Positions 8,040 through 17,713 of a stretch of 35,335 nt of DNA are shown piece by piece. The notes under the pieces were generated by a model, which saw only the letters and a list, made by a program, of their open reading frames with translations, ran no database searches and was not told where the DNA came from. The translations under genes were made by a program, and so were the position numbers. Position 1 is the stretch's first letter, and each line of letters begins with the position of its first letter. Origin of the DNA: Deltaproteobacteria bacterium (GTDB lineage Bacteria > Desulfobacterota > Deferrimicrobia > Deferrimicrobiales > Deferrimicrobiaceae); contig DAOUUI010000007.1 in the NCBI GenBank assembly GCA_030668225.1, forward strand, positions 1 through 35,335. Direction: 5' to 3'.

Positions 8040-11000
8040 TCAACTCTCCCTCCCCGGGCGGAACCTGGCGATCTTGCGAAACGCAGGCTCCGTGATCACC
8101 CGGCGCACAAGCGCCTCCGTCTCCTCCTTCGTCCCCTCGAAGGATGGCGACACGCGGCAGTGATCCTTGAAAGGACAGGCGTCGCAATACCGGGGGGGGT
8201 ATTTCCCCGCGAAGGTGAACCGGTGATGGGGAAGCGGAGGAAACGTTCCCGAGGAGACAAGACCAAGCCATTCGGCAAGCGCGGCGGCCCACTCCCCGCG
8301 TATTTCCTCCCACTGGGAGCCGGTAACCGTCACGGTCCTGACCCCTCCTTTCAAAAAGAAGAGGGAGGCGCGGACGGAAGGGGAAAGGGTCCCGGCGAAC
8401 ACCAGGTAGACCGGGATCTGGTGGGAAAGGCCGTTGCGGATCCCGTCGATGGGAGCCTTCTCGTTCTTCCCGTCGCGGTATTTGTAATCGATGATCTCCG
8501 TCTCGCCGGATGGGCCGCGGTCTACCCGGTCCACCCTCCCCCGGAACGACGGGAGGCCTTTTTCCCCGACCGTTTCGAAGGCACGCTCCACGTCCTCGAC
8601 ACGGGTTGTATCAGGGGACTCCTGCCGGGAGCGCTCCCACTCCACGAAGCCCGCGACGTCCGTTTCGATTCCCCGGCACTGGAGACGGAAAAGACCCGGC
8701 AGGCCTGTCGGGTTTTCGCGCGCGAACCGCTCGAACGCCCTGCGCGAGGCAACCGTGGGGTCCCCCCAACCTTTCCCTTCTGCAACGTCCCTTCCGATCC
8801 GGCGAAGGACGTCATGCAGGATCGTCCCCATCTCCTGGGGGTTAAGGGAAAGACCCTCCTCCGGCTCCTCGACCGGCAGGAGTTTCACCATGTACCGGAG
8901 AAAATACCGATAGGGGCACTTCGTCAGTTCGTCCAGAGCAGAGGCACTCGCAACCCGGGGGACCGGGTTGCCGGTCCACGGGTCCGGAAAGAGCGCGTTT
9001 CCCGCTCCCCTGTGGCCCCACGCCGAAAGGGTCCCCGCAATCCGGTGCCAGGGTACCCCTTCCGCCCGGCCGGACGGCCGGAGTCCTTTGCGCCAATCCC
9101 GGAGCTCGGTCTCCCGCAGGCTCAGCGGCCCCGGTCCGGAAAGCGCCGCGAACGGGGAGCGGGGCAGGGAAAGGATGGAGATCCCGGACTCCGCCGCCCA
9201 ATCCTCCGAAAACACACCCGGACCGGTAAACTGCGAGATCAGCAGAAGCAGGTACCGGGACGGCCTTCTTGCGGTCCCATCCGCATCGGCCCGAAGCACG
9301 CTGTATGCGACCTCTTCCCTCGACGATGCAGCCGGGAGCGAGAACAGGAGTTTTTCCTCGGCGGCGTTCCCTCGCCGAAGCGACAGTGCATCGGGCATGC
9401 CCGGCTGCCGCGAAAGCCGGTTCAGTTCCGCGCGGTCTTCGTCGGGCAGGAGGGGATCTTCTTCGATCTGGGCCGGGACCAGATCCTCGTTTACGGAAAG
9501 AAAGAGAATCCGGTCGGCGGTTACCCCCCGCAGGGAGAAGAGGTCACCGGCGATCACCGCCCCCGGGGTGCGCATCGCCCCCCTTTCCCCCAGGAACAAC
9601 CGCTGCCCGGATAAAAGCGTGCGGAACCATGGCAGGGGACCCTCGGCCGGGGGCCACGGTACTACCCTCTCCGGGATACGTTCGATGTCGTCCAAAAGCG
9701 CAAGAAGCGCCGACACGGCCCGGCGGTCGCGTTCCGCCTCCCCGGTATCGTCGGTCGTCATCCGGAATTCGGAAAGCAGCAGGGAACGTATCGCCCTGGC
9801 AAGGTCCCGGTATCCGCCTGCCTCTCTTACCGGGCGCAGGGATTCCCTGAGAGACCGGATCTCGCCTTGCAGGAGCGCCAGCTGCGCCTTCCGATCTCCC
9901 TCTCCTTCTTCCGGCTCCTCCCCGGTCCTCCGCAGACCGCTTACGGCAAGGCGCTTTTCCCAGTCATCGCCCGACACCACCATGAGTTCCCGGCTCCACA
10001 CGTCCCACAAGTCGGGACGCGGCGCAACGCCCGATCCCTCTCCCGCCTGCCGCCGGTAGGGAGAGGAAAGGACATCGATCACTTTTCGCCTCGGGAAACT
10101 CTCTTCTGAAGTCTCGATCATCTGGAGCAGGACGCGGACCGGGGGAACGGACGCGAGTGGAACGGCAAGCCTTCCCGCCGTCCTGATCCCGTACTCCGCA
10201 GCAATCCTTTCCCACGCGGGGACCGCATCCTCCGCAAAGTTTCGGCAAACAAGGAGAATATCCTCGTCCGGGCGGCTGTCCAGCCACTGCCTCACTCTTC
10301 TTGCCGAAAGCCGGAACTCCCCTTCCTCATGGGGAGCAGAGAGTACGGGGAAAGGGAACGGATCGGAAGTTTCCGGCGGGAAAGGGGAGAAGGTTCTCTC
10401 CCGGAGAGTCAGGACCCCGGGAGAAGCGGCATCCCGGAGAAATTCCACGTTCCCCTCGAATGCACGAAGCAGCCGCTCCCACGTGAGCGCAGCGTAGGCA
10501 TAGGCGGGAGAGATCGCTCCATCCTCGCCAAAGACGGCAGGAAAGTAGACCGCTTCGAGCAGGCCGCTTGCCAGGAGGGCGTCAACGAGCGTCCACTGCA
10601 GGCGGGTGAAGTCGTAGAATCCGTAGAGGGTGGCGCGGAACGGATACCCGGGCTGCTCGAACCCGGCGACAGCCTCCTGGAAGATCCTCCGGCGGGACAT
10701 CCCGCCTGCGGCCGTGATCTTCCTCTCGACGGCGCGGAAGAGAAGGCGCCACTCGCCCCACCGCCTGGCCTTCGAACCCTTCCCTTGCGCGCGGGCCCTC
10801 CCTTCCGCCTCGCGAAGCGCCTCTTCCCCCAGCCACCCTTCCTCGAAGTCCGCCATGGTGCGGGAAAGGGCAGGCACGAACCCGGGCATCGCGGAAATCG
10901 CCGCGAAGTCCCCATAGCCGCCTCCGTAAACCTCCCGGACCGCGGCCATCATGGCCGCGGATGCATGCGCGGGCGGGAGCTCGCAAGGGAAGATTCCCCG

Positions 11001-11258
11001 GTGCTTGAGCAGCCGTACGGTGAAATCGTACAGCGTCATGATCGAGGAGCCGGCGGCGCTCCCCTCCCACTTGGCCGCCAGGCGTCGCAGGAGGTGCTCC
11101 CTGAGCTCGTTGGACGGCACGAGGAGCACATCCTCCCGGCCGGGTGAGCGGCCGAACGCCTCCGGGAGGCGGGAGAGGAGCCTTTCTTCGATAGCCGGGA
11201 AGGGACCGGCAAAGAGGCTGGATATTGCTTGATTACGCTCCTCCATGGTCCTCCCCAT
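8040..11258 (-). CDS. addB: AddB-like PD-(D/E)XK nuclease/inactivated helicase subunit
   Basis: Adjacent to addA-like gene; C-terminal nuclease motif GETEIIDYKYRDGK and Fe-S-type cysteines CDACPFKDHC. Start at MGRTMEERN (11258) or MEERN (11246); the longer ORF is over-extended. Confidence 0.78.
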   Translation of the reverse strand: MGRTMEERNQAISSLFAGPFPAIEERLLSRLPEAFGRSPGREDVLLVPSNELREHLLRRLAAKWEGSAAGSSIMTLYDFTVRLLKHRGIFPCELPPAHASAAMMAAVREVYGGGYGDFAAISAMPGFVPALSRTMADFEEGWLGEEALREAEGRARAQGKGSKARRWGEWRLLFRAVERKITAAGGMSRRRIFQEAVAGFEQPGYPFRATLYGFYDFTRLQWTLVDALLASGLLEAVYFPAVFGEDGAISPAYAYAALTWERLLRAFEGNVEFLRDAASPGVLTLRERTFSPFPPETSDPFPFPVLSAPHEEGEFRLSARRVRQWLDSRPDEDILLVCRNFAEDAVPAWERIAAEYGIRTAGRLAVPLASVPPVRVLLQMIETSEESFPRRKVIDVLSSPYRRQAGEGSGVAPRPDLWDVWSRELMVVSGDDWEKRLAVSGLRRTGEEPEEGEGDRKAQLALLQGEIRSLRESLRPVREAGGYRDLARAIRSLLLSEFRMTTDDTGEAERDRRAVSALLALLDDIERIPERVVPWPPAEGPLPWFRTLLSGQRLFLGERGAMRTPGAVIAGDLFSLRGVTADRILFLSVNEDLVPAQIEEDPLLPDEDRAELNRLSRQPGMPDALSLRRGNAAEEKLLFSLPAASSREEVAYSVLRADADGTARRPSRYLLLLISQFTGPGVFSEDWAAESGISILSLPRSPFAALSGPGPLSLRETELRDWRKGLRPSGRAEGVPWHRIAGTLSAWGHRGAGNALFPDPWTGNPVPRVASASALDELTKCPYRYFLRYMVKLLPVEEPEEGLSLNPQEMGTILHDVLRRIGRDVAEGKGWGDPTVASRRAFERFARENPTGLPGLFRLQCRGIETDVAGFVEWERSRQESPDTTRVEDVERAFETVGEKGLPSFRGRVDRVDRGPSGETEIIDYKYRDGKNEKAPIDGIRNGLSHQIPVYLVFAGTLSPSVRASLFFLKGGVRTVTVTGSQWEEIRGEWAAALAEWLGLVSSGTFPPLPHHRFTFAGKYPPRYCDACPFKDHCRVSPSFEGTKEETEALVRRVITEPAFRKIARFRPGRES

Positions 11259-11316
11259 TGTAATCGTTCCCGCACAGTCGGAAAATGGGAACGAAGGAAC
11301 AGGAGGAACGGGGGAG

Positions 11317-12093
11317 ATGAAGCCGCCGACGAAACGGGAGACGAGAGACCAGTTCGCGGGGGTCGCCAAACGGTACCGGACGAGCATCGACCACAGTGAC
11401 GCCGACGATAGGGAGATCCTCCGTTCACGCCTCGCCATGGACCCCTCCCACCTCCTTCTCGACGTGGCCACGGGAGGCGGGCACACCGCGGCGGAGTTTT
11501 CCCCCGACGTTCGGAAGGTCGTCGCCTCCGACCTCACGCCGGAAATGCTTTGCGAGGCGAGAACGCTGTCCGCCGAGCGGAAATGCCGCAACATGTCGTT
11601 CGTCGCGGCCGACGCGGAGAGCCTCCCCTTCGCATCGGAAGCGTTCGACCGCGTCACCTGCCGCATCGCGCCGCACCATTTCCCGGACCTCCCGGCGGCC
11701 GTGAGGGAGCTCCTGCGCGTTACCCGCTCCGGGGGGCTTGTCGGCATCATCGACAGCGTGGTTCCCGACGACCCTGCTCTCGACGCATTCCTCAACGGGG
11801 TAGAGAAGGTACGCGACCCTTCGCACGTGCGCAGCTACCGGATCGAGGAGTGGAACGAGGTTCTTGCGTCGGCGGGCCTTTTCCTCCTGCACGTGTCCCG
11901 CGCGTGGAAGGAGCACCCGTTCGCCGAATGGGTGTCCCGTACCGGCAAGCCGCAGGAGGTGCAACGGGAGATCGAATCCCTGTTCCTTACGGCGTTCCCC
12001 CGGGCCAGGGATTACTACCGCGTAAGGATCGAAAACGGGAAGGTGGTTTCCTACTCGGACGAGAAGGGGATCTTCGTCGGGAGGAAGACGTAA
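11317..12093 (+). CDS. Class I SAM-dependent methyltransferase
   Basis: MKPPTKRETRDQFAGVAKRY...LLDVATGGGHTAAEF...VVASDLTPEMLCEAR...VAADAESLPFASEAFDRVTCRIAPHHFPD; UbiE/MenG-like layout. Confidence 0.88.
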   Translation: MKPPTKRETRDQFAGVAKRYRTSIDHSDADDREILRSRLAMDPSHLLLDVATGGGHTAAEFSPDVRKVVASDLTPEMLCEARTLSAERKCRNMSFVAADAESLPFASEAFDRVTCRIAPHHFPDLPAAVRELLRVTRSGGLVGIIDSVVPDDPALDAFLNGVEKVRDPSHVRSYRIEEWNEVLASAGLFLLHVSRAWKEHPFAEWVSRTGKPQEVQREIESLFLTAFPRARDYYRVRIENGKVVSYSDEKGIFVGRKT

Positions 12094-12135
12094 GGTCCCC
12101 CCGCCCCCCCGGTCATCGTGCGCCAAAGGGTGTGC

Positions 12136-12182
12136 GGGGACACTCCTCTCCCGTATTCCGGAGATGAATCAGGAATGTCCCC
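12136..12182. repeat. REP-like palindromic element, copy A (47 bp)
   Basis: GGGGACACTCCT-ctcccgtattccggagatgaatc-AGGAATGTCCCC; 12-bp terminal inverted repeats with 1 mismatch; 44/47 identical to copy B in inverted orientation. Confidence 0.8.
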
Positions 12183-12231
12183 GGTTCCGAAAAGGGGTTG
12201 CCCTCTGCGGCTCACGAAATCTTTCTGTAAT

Positions 12232-14391
12232 ATGGAATCCATGGAGACCGACGGGCAGATCACCGTCTCGCGGATCTTCGTCCCTGCGATGGATTGCCCG
12301 GACGAGGAGAAGGAGATCCGGGCAGCACTGGGACGGGTCGCCGGGGTGGGCGAACTGACCTTCCACCTTTTTTCCCGCCAGGTCGAGGTCCGCCACCGGT
12401 GCGATCTGGAGGAGGTCCTCTCCGCGCTTCGCGCCATCGGCATGGAAGGGCACCCGGTGGATGAATCCCTGCGGAAAGCCGGCATCCCGGAGGCCGACAG
12501 AACCCACCTCACCACGTTCTACCTCTCCGCGGCGCTTATCATCGCGGGGGCATTCTTCCTCCTGCTTTCCCCGGGTACTCCCTGGGGGGACGGGTTCTTC
12601 CTCGTCGCGGTCCTCGCGGGAGGAGCAGGCATCGCCGTCCGGGGAGCACGGGAGATCCGCAACCGGTCCCTGGGGATGAACGCCCTCATGACGGTCTCCA
12701 TCGGCGGTGCGACGTTGATGGGGGAGTGGGCGGAAGCGGGAGTCGTCGTCACTCTTTTCGCCCTGGCCAACTACCTCGAAGCCAGGAGCCTGGACCACGC
12801 GCGGAAGGCGGTCGCCGACCTTTTCGCCTTCTCCCCGGAGACGGCCATCGTGCGCGTAGGCGGCGTGGGAGGACAGGAACGGAGCGTCGCGGCGGAAGGG
12901 GTATGCCCGGGCGACATCCTCGTCATCCGTCCCGGCGCCCGCGTGCCGGTCGACGCGAAAGTCTTCAAGGGCAGTTCCGACCTCAACGAAGCCATGCTGA
13001 CGGGGGAGGCCCTCCCCGTCGGCAAGACGGTGGGAGACCCTCTCTATGCCGGGACCGTGAACGGACGGGGCCTGCTGCTTGCGGAAGCGGTGAGGCCGCT
13101 ATCCGAATCCACCTTCGCCAGGATCCTTCGCCGCGTGGAGGAGGCCCAGTCCCGGAAAGCCCCCATACAGACCTTCATGGAGCGGTTCGCCAAGGTCTAC
13201 ACCCCCGCGGTCCTTCTCGGGGCGATACTCGTGGGAGCATTACCCCCAATCCTGGGATACGGGGCCGTGGGAACGTGGGCGTACCGGGCGCTCGTCCTCC
13301 TGGTCATCGCGTGCCCCTGTGCGATCATACTGGCCGCACCGGTGGTGACCGTCACGGCGCTGACCCGCGCAACGCGGGACGGGATCCTGGTCAAGGGGGC
13401 GAATCATCTCGAAGTCCTGGGGAAGGTCCGCGCCGTGGCGTTCGACAAGACGGGTACGCTCACCAGCGGGAAGCTCAAGGTTACCCGTGTCGGAACGATG
13501 GAAGGAGTGGACGAAACGGACGTCGTCCGGATGGCGGGGGCCGTGGAGGCGGGGTCGGCGCACCCGGCGGCCGAGGCGGTCCGGCACGAGGCCAGGCGGA
13601 GAGGGATCGCCCAGGCGGCACGGGGCACGCTGGCGCGCACGTTCGAGGTCCTCGAAGGGCGGGGCGTCTCCGCGGAGGTCGAGGGCAGACGGGTGTACGT
13701 GGGGAACCGGCGCCTCTTCGCCGAAATTGGGATTTCCTCCTCCGAACTGGATGCGTTGCTCTCCCCCCTGGAGGAAAAAGGTTCCCGAATCGTATCCCTC
13801 GTGGGCACCTCGAACGGGGTGGTGGGGACCCTCGAGATGGAGGACGAAATTCGGGCCGAGGCAAGGGAAGCCGTGCGGCGGCTTCGTTCCTTGAGGGTTG
13901 AGCACGTGGTCATGCTTACCGGGGACCACGCAGACGTCGCAAAGGAGACGGGCCGGGCGGTAGGAATCGACGAGGTGCTCTCCGGCCTGCTGCCCGACGA
14001 CAAACTGGAGAAGGTGCGGGAACTGGTCAAATCCTACGGCACGGTGGCCATGGTCGGAGACGGCGTGAACGACGCCCCGGCGCTGGCCCTTTCCTCCGTC
14101 GGCATCGCGATGGGCGCGGCCGGTTCTCCCGCCGCCATCGAGACGGCGGACGTGGCGCTCATGACCGAAGACCTGCGAAGGGTCCCGGAGGGGATCGTTT
14201 TGGGGCGCCGCATGGTGTCCGTGATCCGGCAGAACGTGGTCGCGTCGCTTACGATCAAGGCGGGGTTTCTCATCGCCGCAACGGCAGGGTTTGCCACCCT
14301 CTGGATGGCGGTGGCAGCCGACATGGGGACGACACTTCTCGTCATCTTCAACGGTCTGCGCCTTTTGCGAAACAACGGTACGGCAGGTTGA
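12232..14391 (+). CDS. Heavy-metal translocating P1B-type ATPase, probably Zn/Cd/Pb class
   Basis: HMA-like N-terminus (FVPAMDCPDEEKEIRAAL), CPC motif VIACPCAIILAAPVV, DKTGTLTSG, MVGDGVNDAPALA, TM8-type ADMGTTLLVIFNGLRLL. Confidence 0.92.
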   Translation: MESMETDGQITVSRIFVPAMDCPDEEKEIRAALGRVAGVGELTFHLFSRQVEVRHRCDLEEVLSALRAIGMEGHPVDESLRKAGIPEADRTHLTTFYLSAALIIAGAFFLLLSPGTPWGDGFFLVAVLAGGAGIAVRGAREIRNRSLGMNALMTVSIGGATLMGEWAEAGVVVTLFALANYLEARSLDHARKAVADLFAFSPETAIVRVGGVGGQERSVAAEGVCPGDILVIRPGARVPVDAKVFKGSSDLNEAMLTGEALPVGKTVGDPLYAGTVNGRGLLLAEAVRPLSESTFARILRRVEEAQSRKAPIQTFMERFAKVYTPAVLLGAILVGALPPILGYGAVGTWAYRALVLLVIACPCAIILAAPVVTVTALTRATRDGILVKGANHLEVLGKVRAVAFDKTGTLTSGKLKVTRVGTMEGVDETDVVRMAGAVEAGSAHPAAEAVRHEARRRGIAQAARGTLARTFEVLEGRGVSAEVEGRRVYVGNRRLFAEIGISSSELDALLSPLEEKGSRIVSLVGTSNGVVGTLEMEDEIRAEAREAVRRLRSLRVEHVVMLTGDHADVAKETGRAVGIDEVLSGLLPDDKLEKVRELVKSYGTVAMVGDGVNDAPALALSSVGIAMGAAGSPAAIETADVALMTEDLRRVPEGIVLGRRMVSVIRQNVVASLTIKAGFLIAATAGFATLWMAVAADMGTTLLVIFNGLRLLRNNGTAG

Positions 14392-14399
14392 CTTAAGGT

Positions 14400-15590
14400 A
14401 TGACCCGTCCCCGGCTTCACCGAAACGTCGTCGCCCTCGGACTGGTATCCCTCCTCACCGACCTCTCCGCACATATGATCTATCCCCTTCTTCCCGTGTT
14501 CCTCACTGTCACCCTCGGGGCGGGCCCCGTCATCCTCGGGATCATCGAGGGAGTTGCGGAAGCCACCGCCTCGCTTCTCAAGCTCTTCTCGGGTGTTTGG
14601 TCGGACCGGCTCGGGAGAAAGAAACCGCTCGTGCTCGCGGGGTACTTCCTATCGTCGGTGGCAAGGCCGCTCATGGGACTTGCCTCTACATGGGGGCACG
14701 TGCTCGCGGTGCGATTCTCCGACCGGATCGGAAAGGGGATCCGAGCGTCGCCGCGGGATTCCCTTCTCGCCGCCTCCGTTGCCGTGGACGACCGGGGCCG
14801 GGCGTTTGGACTGCGGAAGGCGATGGACCACCTGGGGGCCGTGTTCGGACCCGTCGTCGCCTTTCTCCTTCTCGCGGGGGCCGGACTGTCCTACAGGTCG
14901 GTCTTCTTCCTCGCGGCGATTCCCGGGGTCGCATCTGTCGCGGCAATCCTGTTCCTGGTGCGGGACACCGGAATACCGGCACCCCGGCACACCGGGGAAT
15001 CGCTTTCCGACGGGAGCTTTCCCTCCCCTTTCCGACGCTACCTGCTGATCGTCTCCCTGTTCACCCTCGGCAACGCAAGCGACGCATTCCTCATCCTGCG
15101 GGCGGTGGACTCAGGAGTGCCCGCCGCCTGGGTGCCGCTGCTCTGGGGGGCGTTCCACTTGGTGAAGTCGTCCTTCTCCACCCACCTGGGGATCCTCTCC
15201 GACCGCTGGGGCAGGAAACGCCTGATCGTTGCCGGATGGATTCTGTATGCGGCGTGCTACGCAGCCTGGGGAATGGTGGAAGGAGTAGCTTGGATGGTGG
15301 GGCTCTTCCTCGTCTACGGGCTCTACTCGGCGGCCACCGAGGGCGCGGAGCTGGCGCTGGTTGCCGACTTCGTCCCGCCTTCGCTGCGGGGGACCGCCTT
15401 CGGATTGTTCCACCTCGCCGTGGGGATTTCCGCCCTGCCGGCAAGCATTCTGTTCGGCGCCCTGTGGGCCACGTTCGGCGCGCAGGTCGCCTTCGGGGTA
15501 AGCGCGGGGCTCGCGATCGCGGCGTCCGTTCTTTTGCTCCTGCTTACCCTCCCCAGTGCACCTCCGGAGAGCGGCCCGGCGCCTCGATGA
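14400..15590 (+). CDS. MFS transporter
   Basis: 12-TM-like hydrophobic profile; IIEGVAEATASLLKLFSGVWSDRLGRKKPLVLAGY and RFSDRIGKGIRASPRDSLLA signatures. Confidence 0.9.
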   Translation: MTRPRLHRNVVALGLVSLLTDLSAHMIYPLLPVFLTVTLGAGPVILGIIEGVAEATASLLKLFSGVWSDRLGRKKPLVLAGYFLSSVARPLMGLASTWGHVLAVRFSDRIGKGIRASPRDSLLAASVAVDDRGRAFGLRKAMDHLGAVFGPVVAFLLLAGAGLSYRSVFFLAAIPGVASVAAILFLVRDTGIPAPRHTGESLSDGSFPSPFRRYLLIVSLFTLGNASDAFLILRAVDSGVPAAWVPLLWGAFHLVKSSFSTHLGILSDRWGRKRLIVAGWILYAACYAAWGMVEGVAWMVGLFLVYGLYSAATEGAELALVADFVPPSLRGTAFGLFHLAVGISALPASILFGALWATFGAQVAFGVSAGLAIAASVLLLLLTLPSAPPESGPAPR

Positions 15591-16590
15591 CCTTGAGGAT
15601 GAACGGACGGCGGCGGCCCGGCACCTCACCGAACCGCAGATCGGAGAACATCAGGATCGTTTTCTCTCCCGCGTAAGAGGTCTGCACTACAGGGAAGCGG
15701 GCGAACCACAGGTATGTTCGCACGTCCGGGATGTTCTCGACTTCCCTCACTTCCGGCACGTCCCGCCCCCTGCGGACGCGCTGTTTCCAGGAAACCGCAC
15801 CGGAAAACGGGTCCACCTCGGCCCGGATGTAGGTCTCCCCGTCGTCGATGAATCCGTTCCACGCGAACGGACCCGCCGGGAGAGGATACCGTCCCGGGCG
15901 GTCTGTAATCGGCAGGTTCGGCATCCCGTCCATCTCCTGCTGCGCCCACGCCTCCCTGACCAACCTGACGGCCGAAAGACCGTTGCCGATGTGAACTTCC
16001 CCGAGGCGGGGCAGAGCCGAGGAAGAGACTACGCGGACCCCGTGCTGCTGCGCCGCGCTTCGCACCGCATCCTCCACCCGGAGATGAAGGAAGGTCGCGA
16101 ATCCCACGTAGACGCAGAGCGCAACCATCGCGACCTGCGCAGGCGCGGCCCGGCGGCGCGACAGGAGAAGACCCGCCACGATGATCCCGGTAAAGACCAG
16201 ATCCACGACAAACAGGATGTCGAAGGACACACGGGCATCGTAAAACGGCTGGAAGATCTGCGTCCCGTAGGAATTGAGCAGGTCCAGGGCGATGTGCGAG
16301 AGCTGGCCGAGAAGCACAAGCAGGTAGAGTTTTTTCAGGTCCTTCCACTTCCCGAACTTGTAGAGCAGCAGGGCAACCAGGAGGGAAGTCACGGCGATAC
16401 CGGCGAACCCGTGCGACACTCCCCGGTGAAGCCTGAGATACATCTCGCTTCCGAGAAGGGACATCACGTTGTCGGCGTCGGGCAGGAGCGATCCTACGAT
16501 CACTGCTGCCGTTGCCTCCCGCCCGCCTCTATCCATGGGAATGGCCCGGGAGATGAGCCACCCCGTAAGTCCGTGCGTAACCGTGTCCAT
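15544..16590 (-). CDS. YdjM/DUF457-like membrane-bound metal-dependent hydrolase
   Basis: MDTVTHGLTGWLISRA...VGSLLPDADNVMSLLG...LHRGVSHGFAGIAVTSLLVALLL...LSHIALDLLNSYGTQIFQPF. Confidence 0.85.
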   Translation of the reverse strand: MDTVTHGLTGWLISRAIPMDRGGREATAAVIVGSLLPDADNVMSLLGSEMYLRLHRGVSHGFAGIAVTSLLVALLLYKFGKWKDLKKLYLLVLLGQLSHIALDLLNSYGTQIFQPFYDARVSFDILFVVDLVFTGIIVAGLLLSRRRAAPAQVAMVALCVYVGFATFLHLRVEDAVRSAAQQHGVRVVSSSALPRLGEVHIGNGLSAVRLVREAWAQQEMDGMPNLPITDRPGRYPLPAGPFAWNGFIDDGETYIRAEVDPFSGAVSWKQRVRRGRDVPEVREVENIPDVRTYLWFARFPVVQTSYAGEKTILMFSDLRFGEVPGRRRPFILKVIEAPGRSPEVHWGG

Positions 16591-16602
16591 AGGAACCCGG
16601 GA

Positions 16603-16761
16603 TTATATCATAGTGCGCGGGTCAAGAATCTTTTCGCTCTCGACCTCCGGAAGAACCTTTTTTCCTCGGAGGACAGCCCGGATCGTCCTGCCCGAATGGT
16701 ACGCCTCGTGGGTGATCTCCGCCGCCTTGTCGTAGCCGATCTTGACCGCCAGGGGAGTCAC
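16603..16761 (-). pseudogene. Remnant of a fumarase (FumC) 3' end, about 53 C-terminal residues in frame with stop
   Basis: Encodes VTPLAVKIGYDKAAEITHEAYHSGRTIRAVLRGKKVLPEVESEKILDPRTMI*, versus intact FumC VTPLAVKIGYDKAAEIAHEAYHSGRTIREILMERKILPPEEIEKILDPGKMV*. An 85-bp core (16677-16761 vs 17788-17872) has 4 mismatches. Confidence 0.85.
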
Positions 16762-17222
16762 TTTTGCATGCGGGGATCGAAGGTAAACGGCTCCGGGCTT
16801 CCGATCCGGATATCGCGGAACTCCGGGTGGGACGGATTGAGCAGGAAATTGAATTCTTCCGGGACGAGGACAGACGGCACGCGCAGAACGACAGAGGTTC
16901 CCGCCTTGGCCCACCTTGTTCCAAGGTCTTTCGTTGCGTCGGGCGGCGGCTCGTCCCTCCAGTTCGCGGGGAGCTCTTCGACGGGAATCGACTCGACTCT
17001 TACGTCGTCCGGGATCTCTATCCGGAAGGACACGAACGACAGTGCGAAGCGTGCCTTTCCCAGGTGGATGAACAACTCGAGGGCGGCCAAGGCCAAGCTG
17101 TCGCTTGCATACACGACCGCCGTCCCCCGATTGTTCCACCGACCGCCCGCAAGGCGAGCCCCCTCGCCCAAAAAAGCGTCGCCCGCATGCCGCGCCTTGA
17201 CGATCCGCCAGGCGCGGATCAC
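16758..17222 (-). CDS. RES-domain toxin (RES/Xre-type toxin-antitoxin)
   Basis: MIRAWRIVKARHAGDAFLGEGARLAGGRWNNRGTAVVYASDSLALAALELFIHLG...; typical RES N-terminus (GGRWN, YAS, ALE). ATGA overlap with upstream antitoxin. Confidence 0.9.
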   Translation of the reverse strand: MIRAWRIVKARHAGDAFLGEGARLAGGRWNNRGTAVVYASDSLALAALELFIHLGKARFALSFVSFRIEIPDDVRVESIPVEELPANWRDEPPPDATKDLGTRWAKAGTSVVLRVPSVLVPEEFNFLLNPSHPEFRDIRIGSPEPFTFDPRMQK

Positions 17223-17695
17223 GACAGGACGCTGTGCTCGATGCGAAGGAGAAGGTCCTCCACCTCCCGCGACCCGGCCTCCGTGCCCATCAACTCAAGG
17301 GGAATCCGGTTCCCCAGGCCGACCTGGCGCTCCCGGAGCCAGTCGCGTGCGGCATCCGCGCTTTCCAAGACCTCCTCCGCCAACGCGAACAACCGCGCAA
17401 TCCGATACAGGCGATCGCTCGTGGCGGGGGAAAGCCGCCGCAAGGGCGCACCGCGCAGCCGACCGATGGTCTTCTCGCTGACCTGAAGCGCAAAGGCGAC
17501 CTCCCGGGTAGTCAGAGCCAGAGCGTCCTTTACGCGCTCCAGGACCGGTTCGGGGAAACCCATCTCGATCAAATGGGCCATATCCATCGCCCCGGAAACT
17601 CTCTTCCCGAGGACCTTTCGTCCTCCGAGTACCTCCACGACATCCCTGCTTCCCATCTCCGCCCTCCAGACATTTGTCTTTATTATATCAGACAA
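17219..17695 (-). CDS. Xre/MbcA/ParS-type antitoxin (DUF2384)
   Basis: LALTTREVAFALQVSEKTIGRLRG...LSPATSDRLYRIARLFALAEEVL...ARDWLRERQVGLGNRIPLELMGTEAGSREVEDLLLRIEHSVLS; C-terminal toxin-binding signature, paired with RES gene. Confidence 0.9.
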   Translation of the reverse strand: MSDIIKTNVWRAEMGSRDVVEVLGGRKVLGKRVSGAMDMAHLIEMGFPEPVLERVKDALALTTREVAFALQVSEKTIGRLRGAPLRRLSPATSDRLYRIARLFALAEEVLESADAARDWLRERQVGLGNRIPLELMGTEAGSREVEDLLLRIEHSVLS

Positions 17696-17698
17696 ATG
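17671..17698 (-). promoter_or_regulatory. Candidate autoregulatory operator/promoter of the toxin-antitoxin operon
   Basis: Perfect 9-bp inverted repeat CATTTGTCT-ttattatatc-AGACAAATG; the reverse strand of the spacer provides TATAAT. Confidence 0.7.
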
Positions 17699-17713
17699 AT
17701 GGTCAGCATACGA

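Noticed and set aside
8160-9614. 484-aa forward ORF opposite the AddB-like gene
   Set aside because: Antisense shadow ORF with no domain signature.
15556-17481. 641-aa forward ORF spanning the hydrolase, fumC remnant and toxin-antitoxin genes
   Set aside because: Antisense to several well supported genes; composition typical of spurious GC-rich frames.
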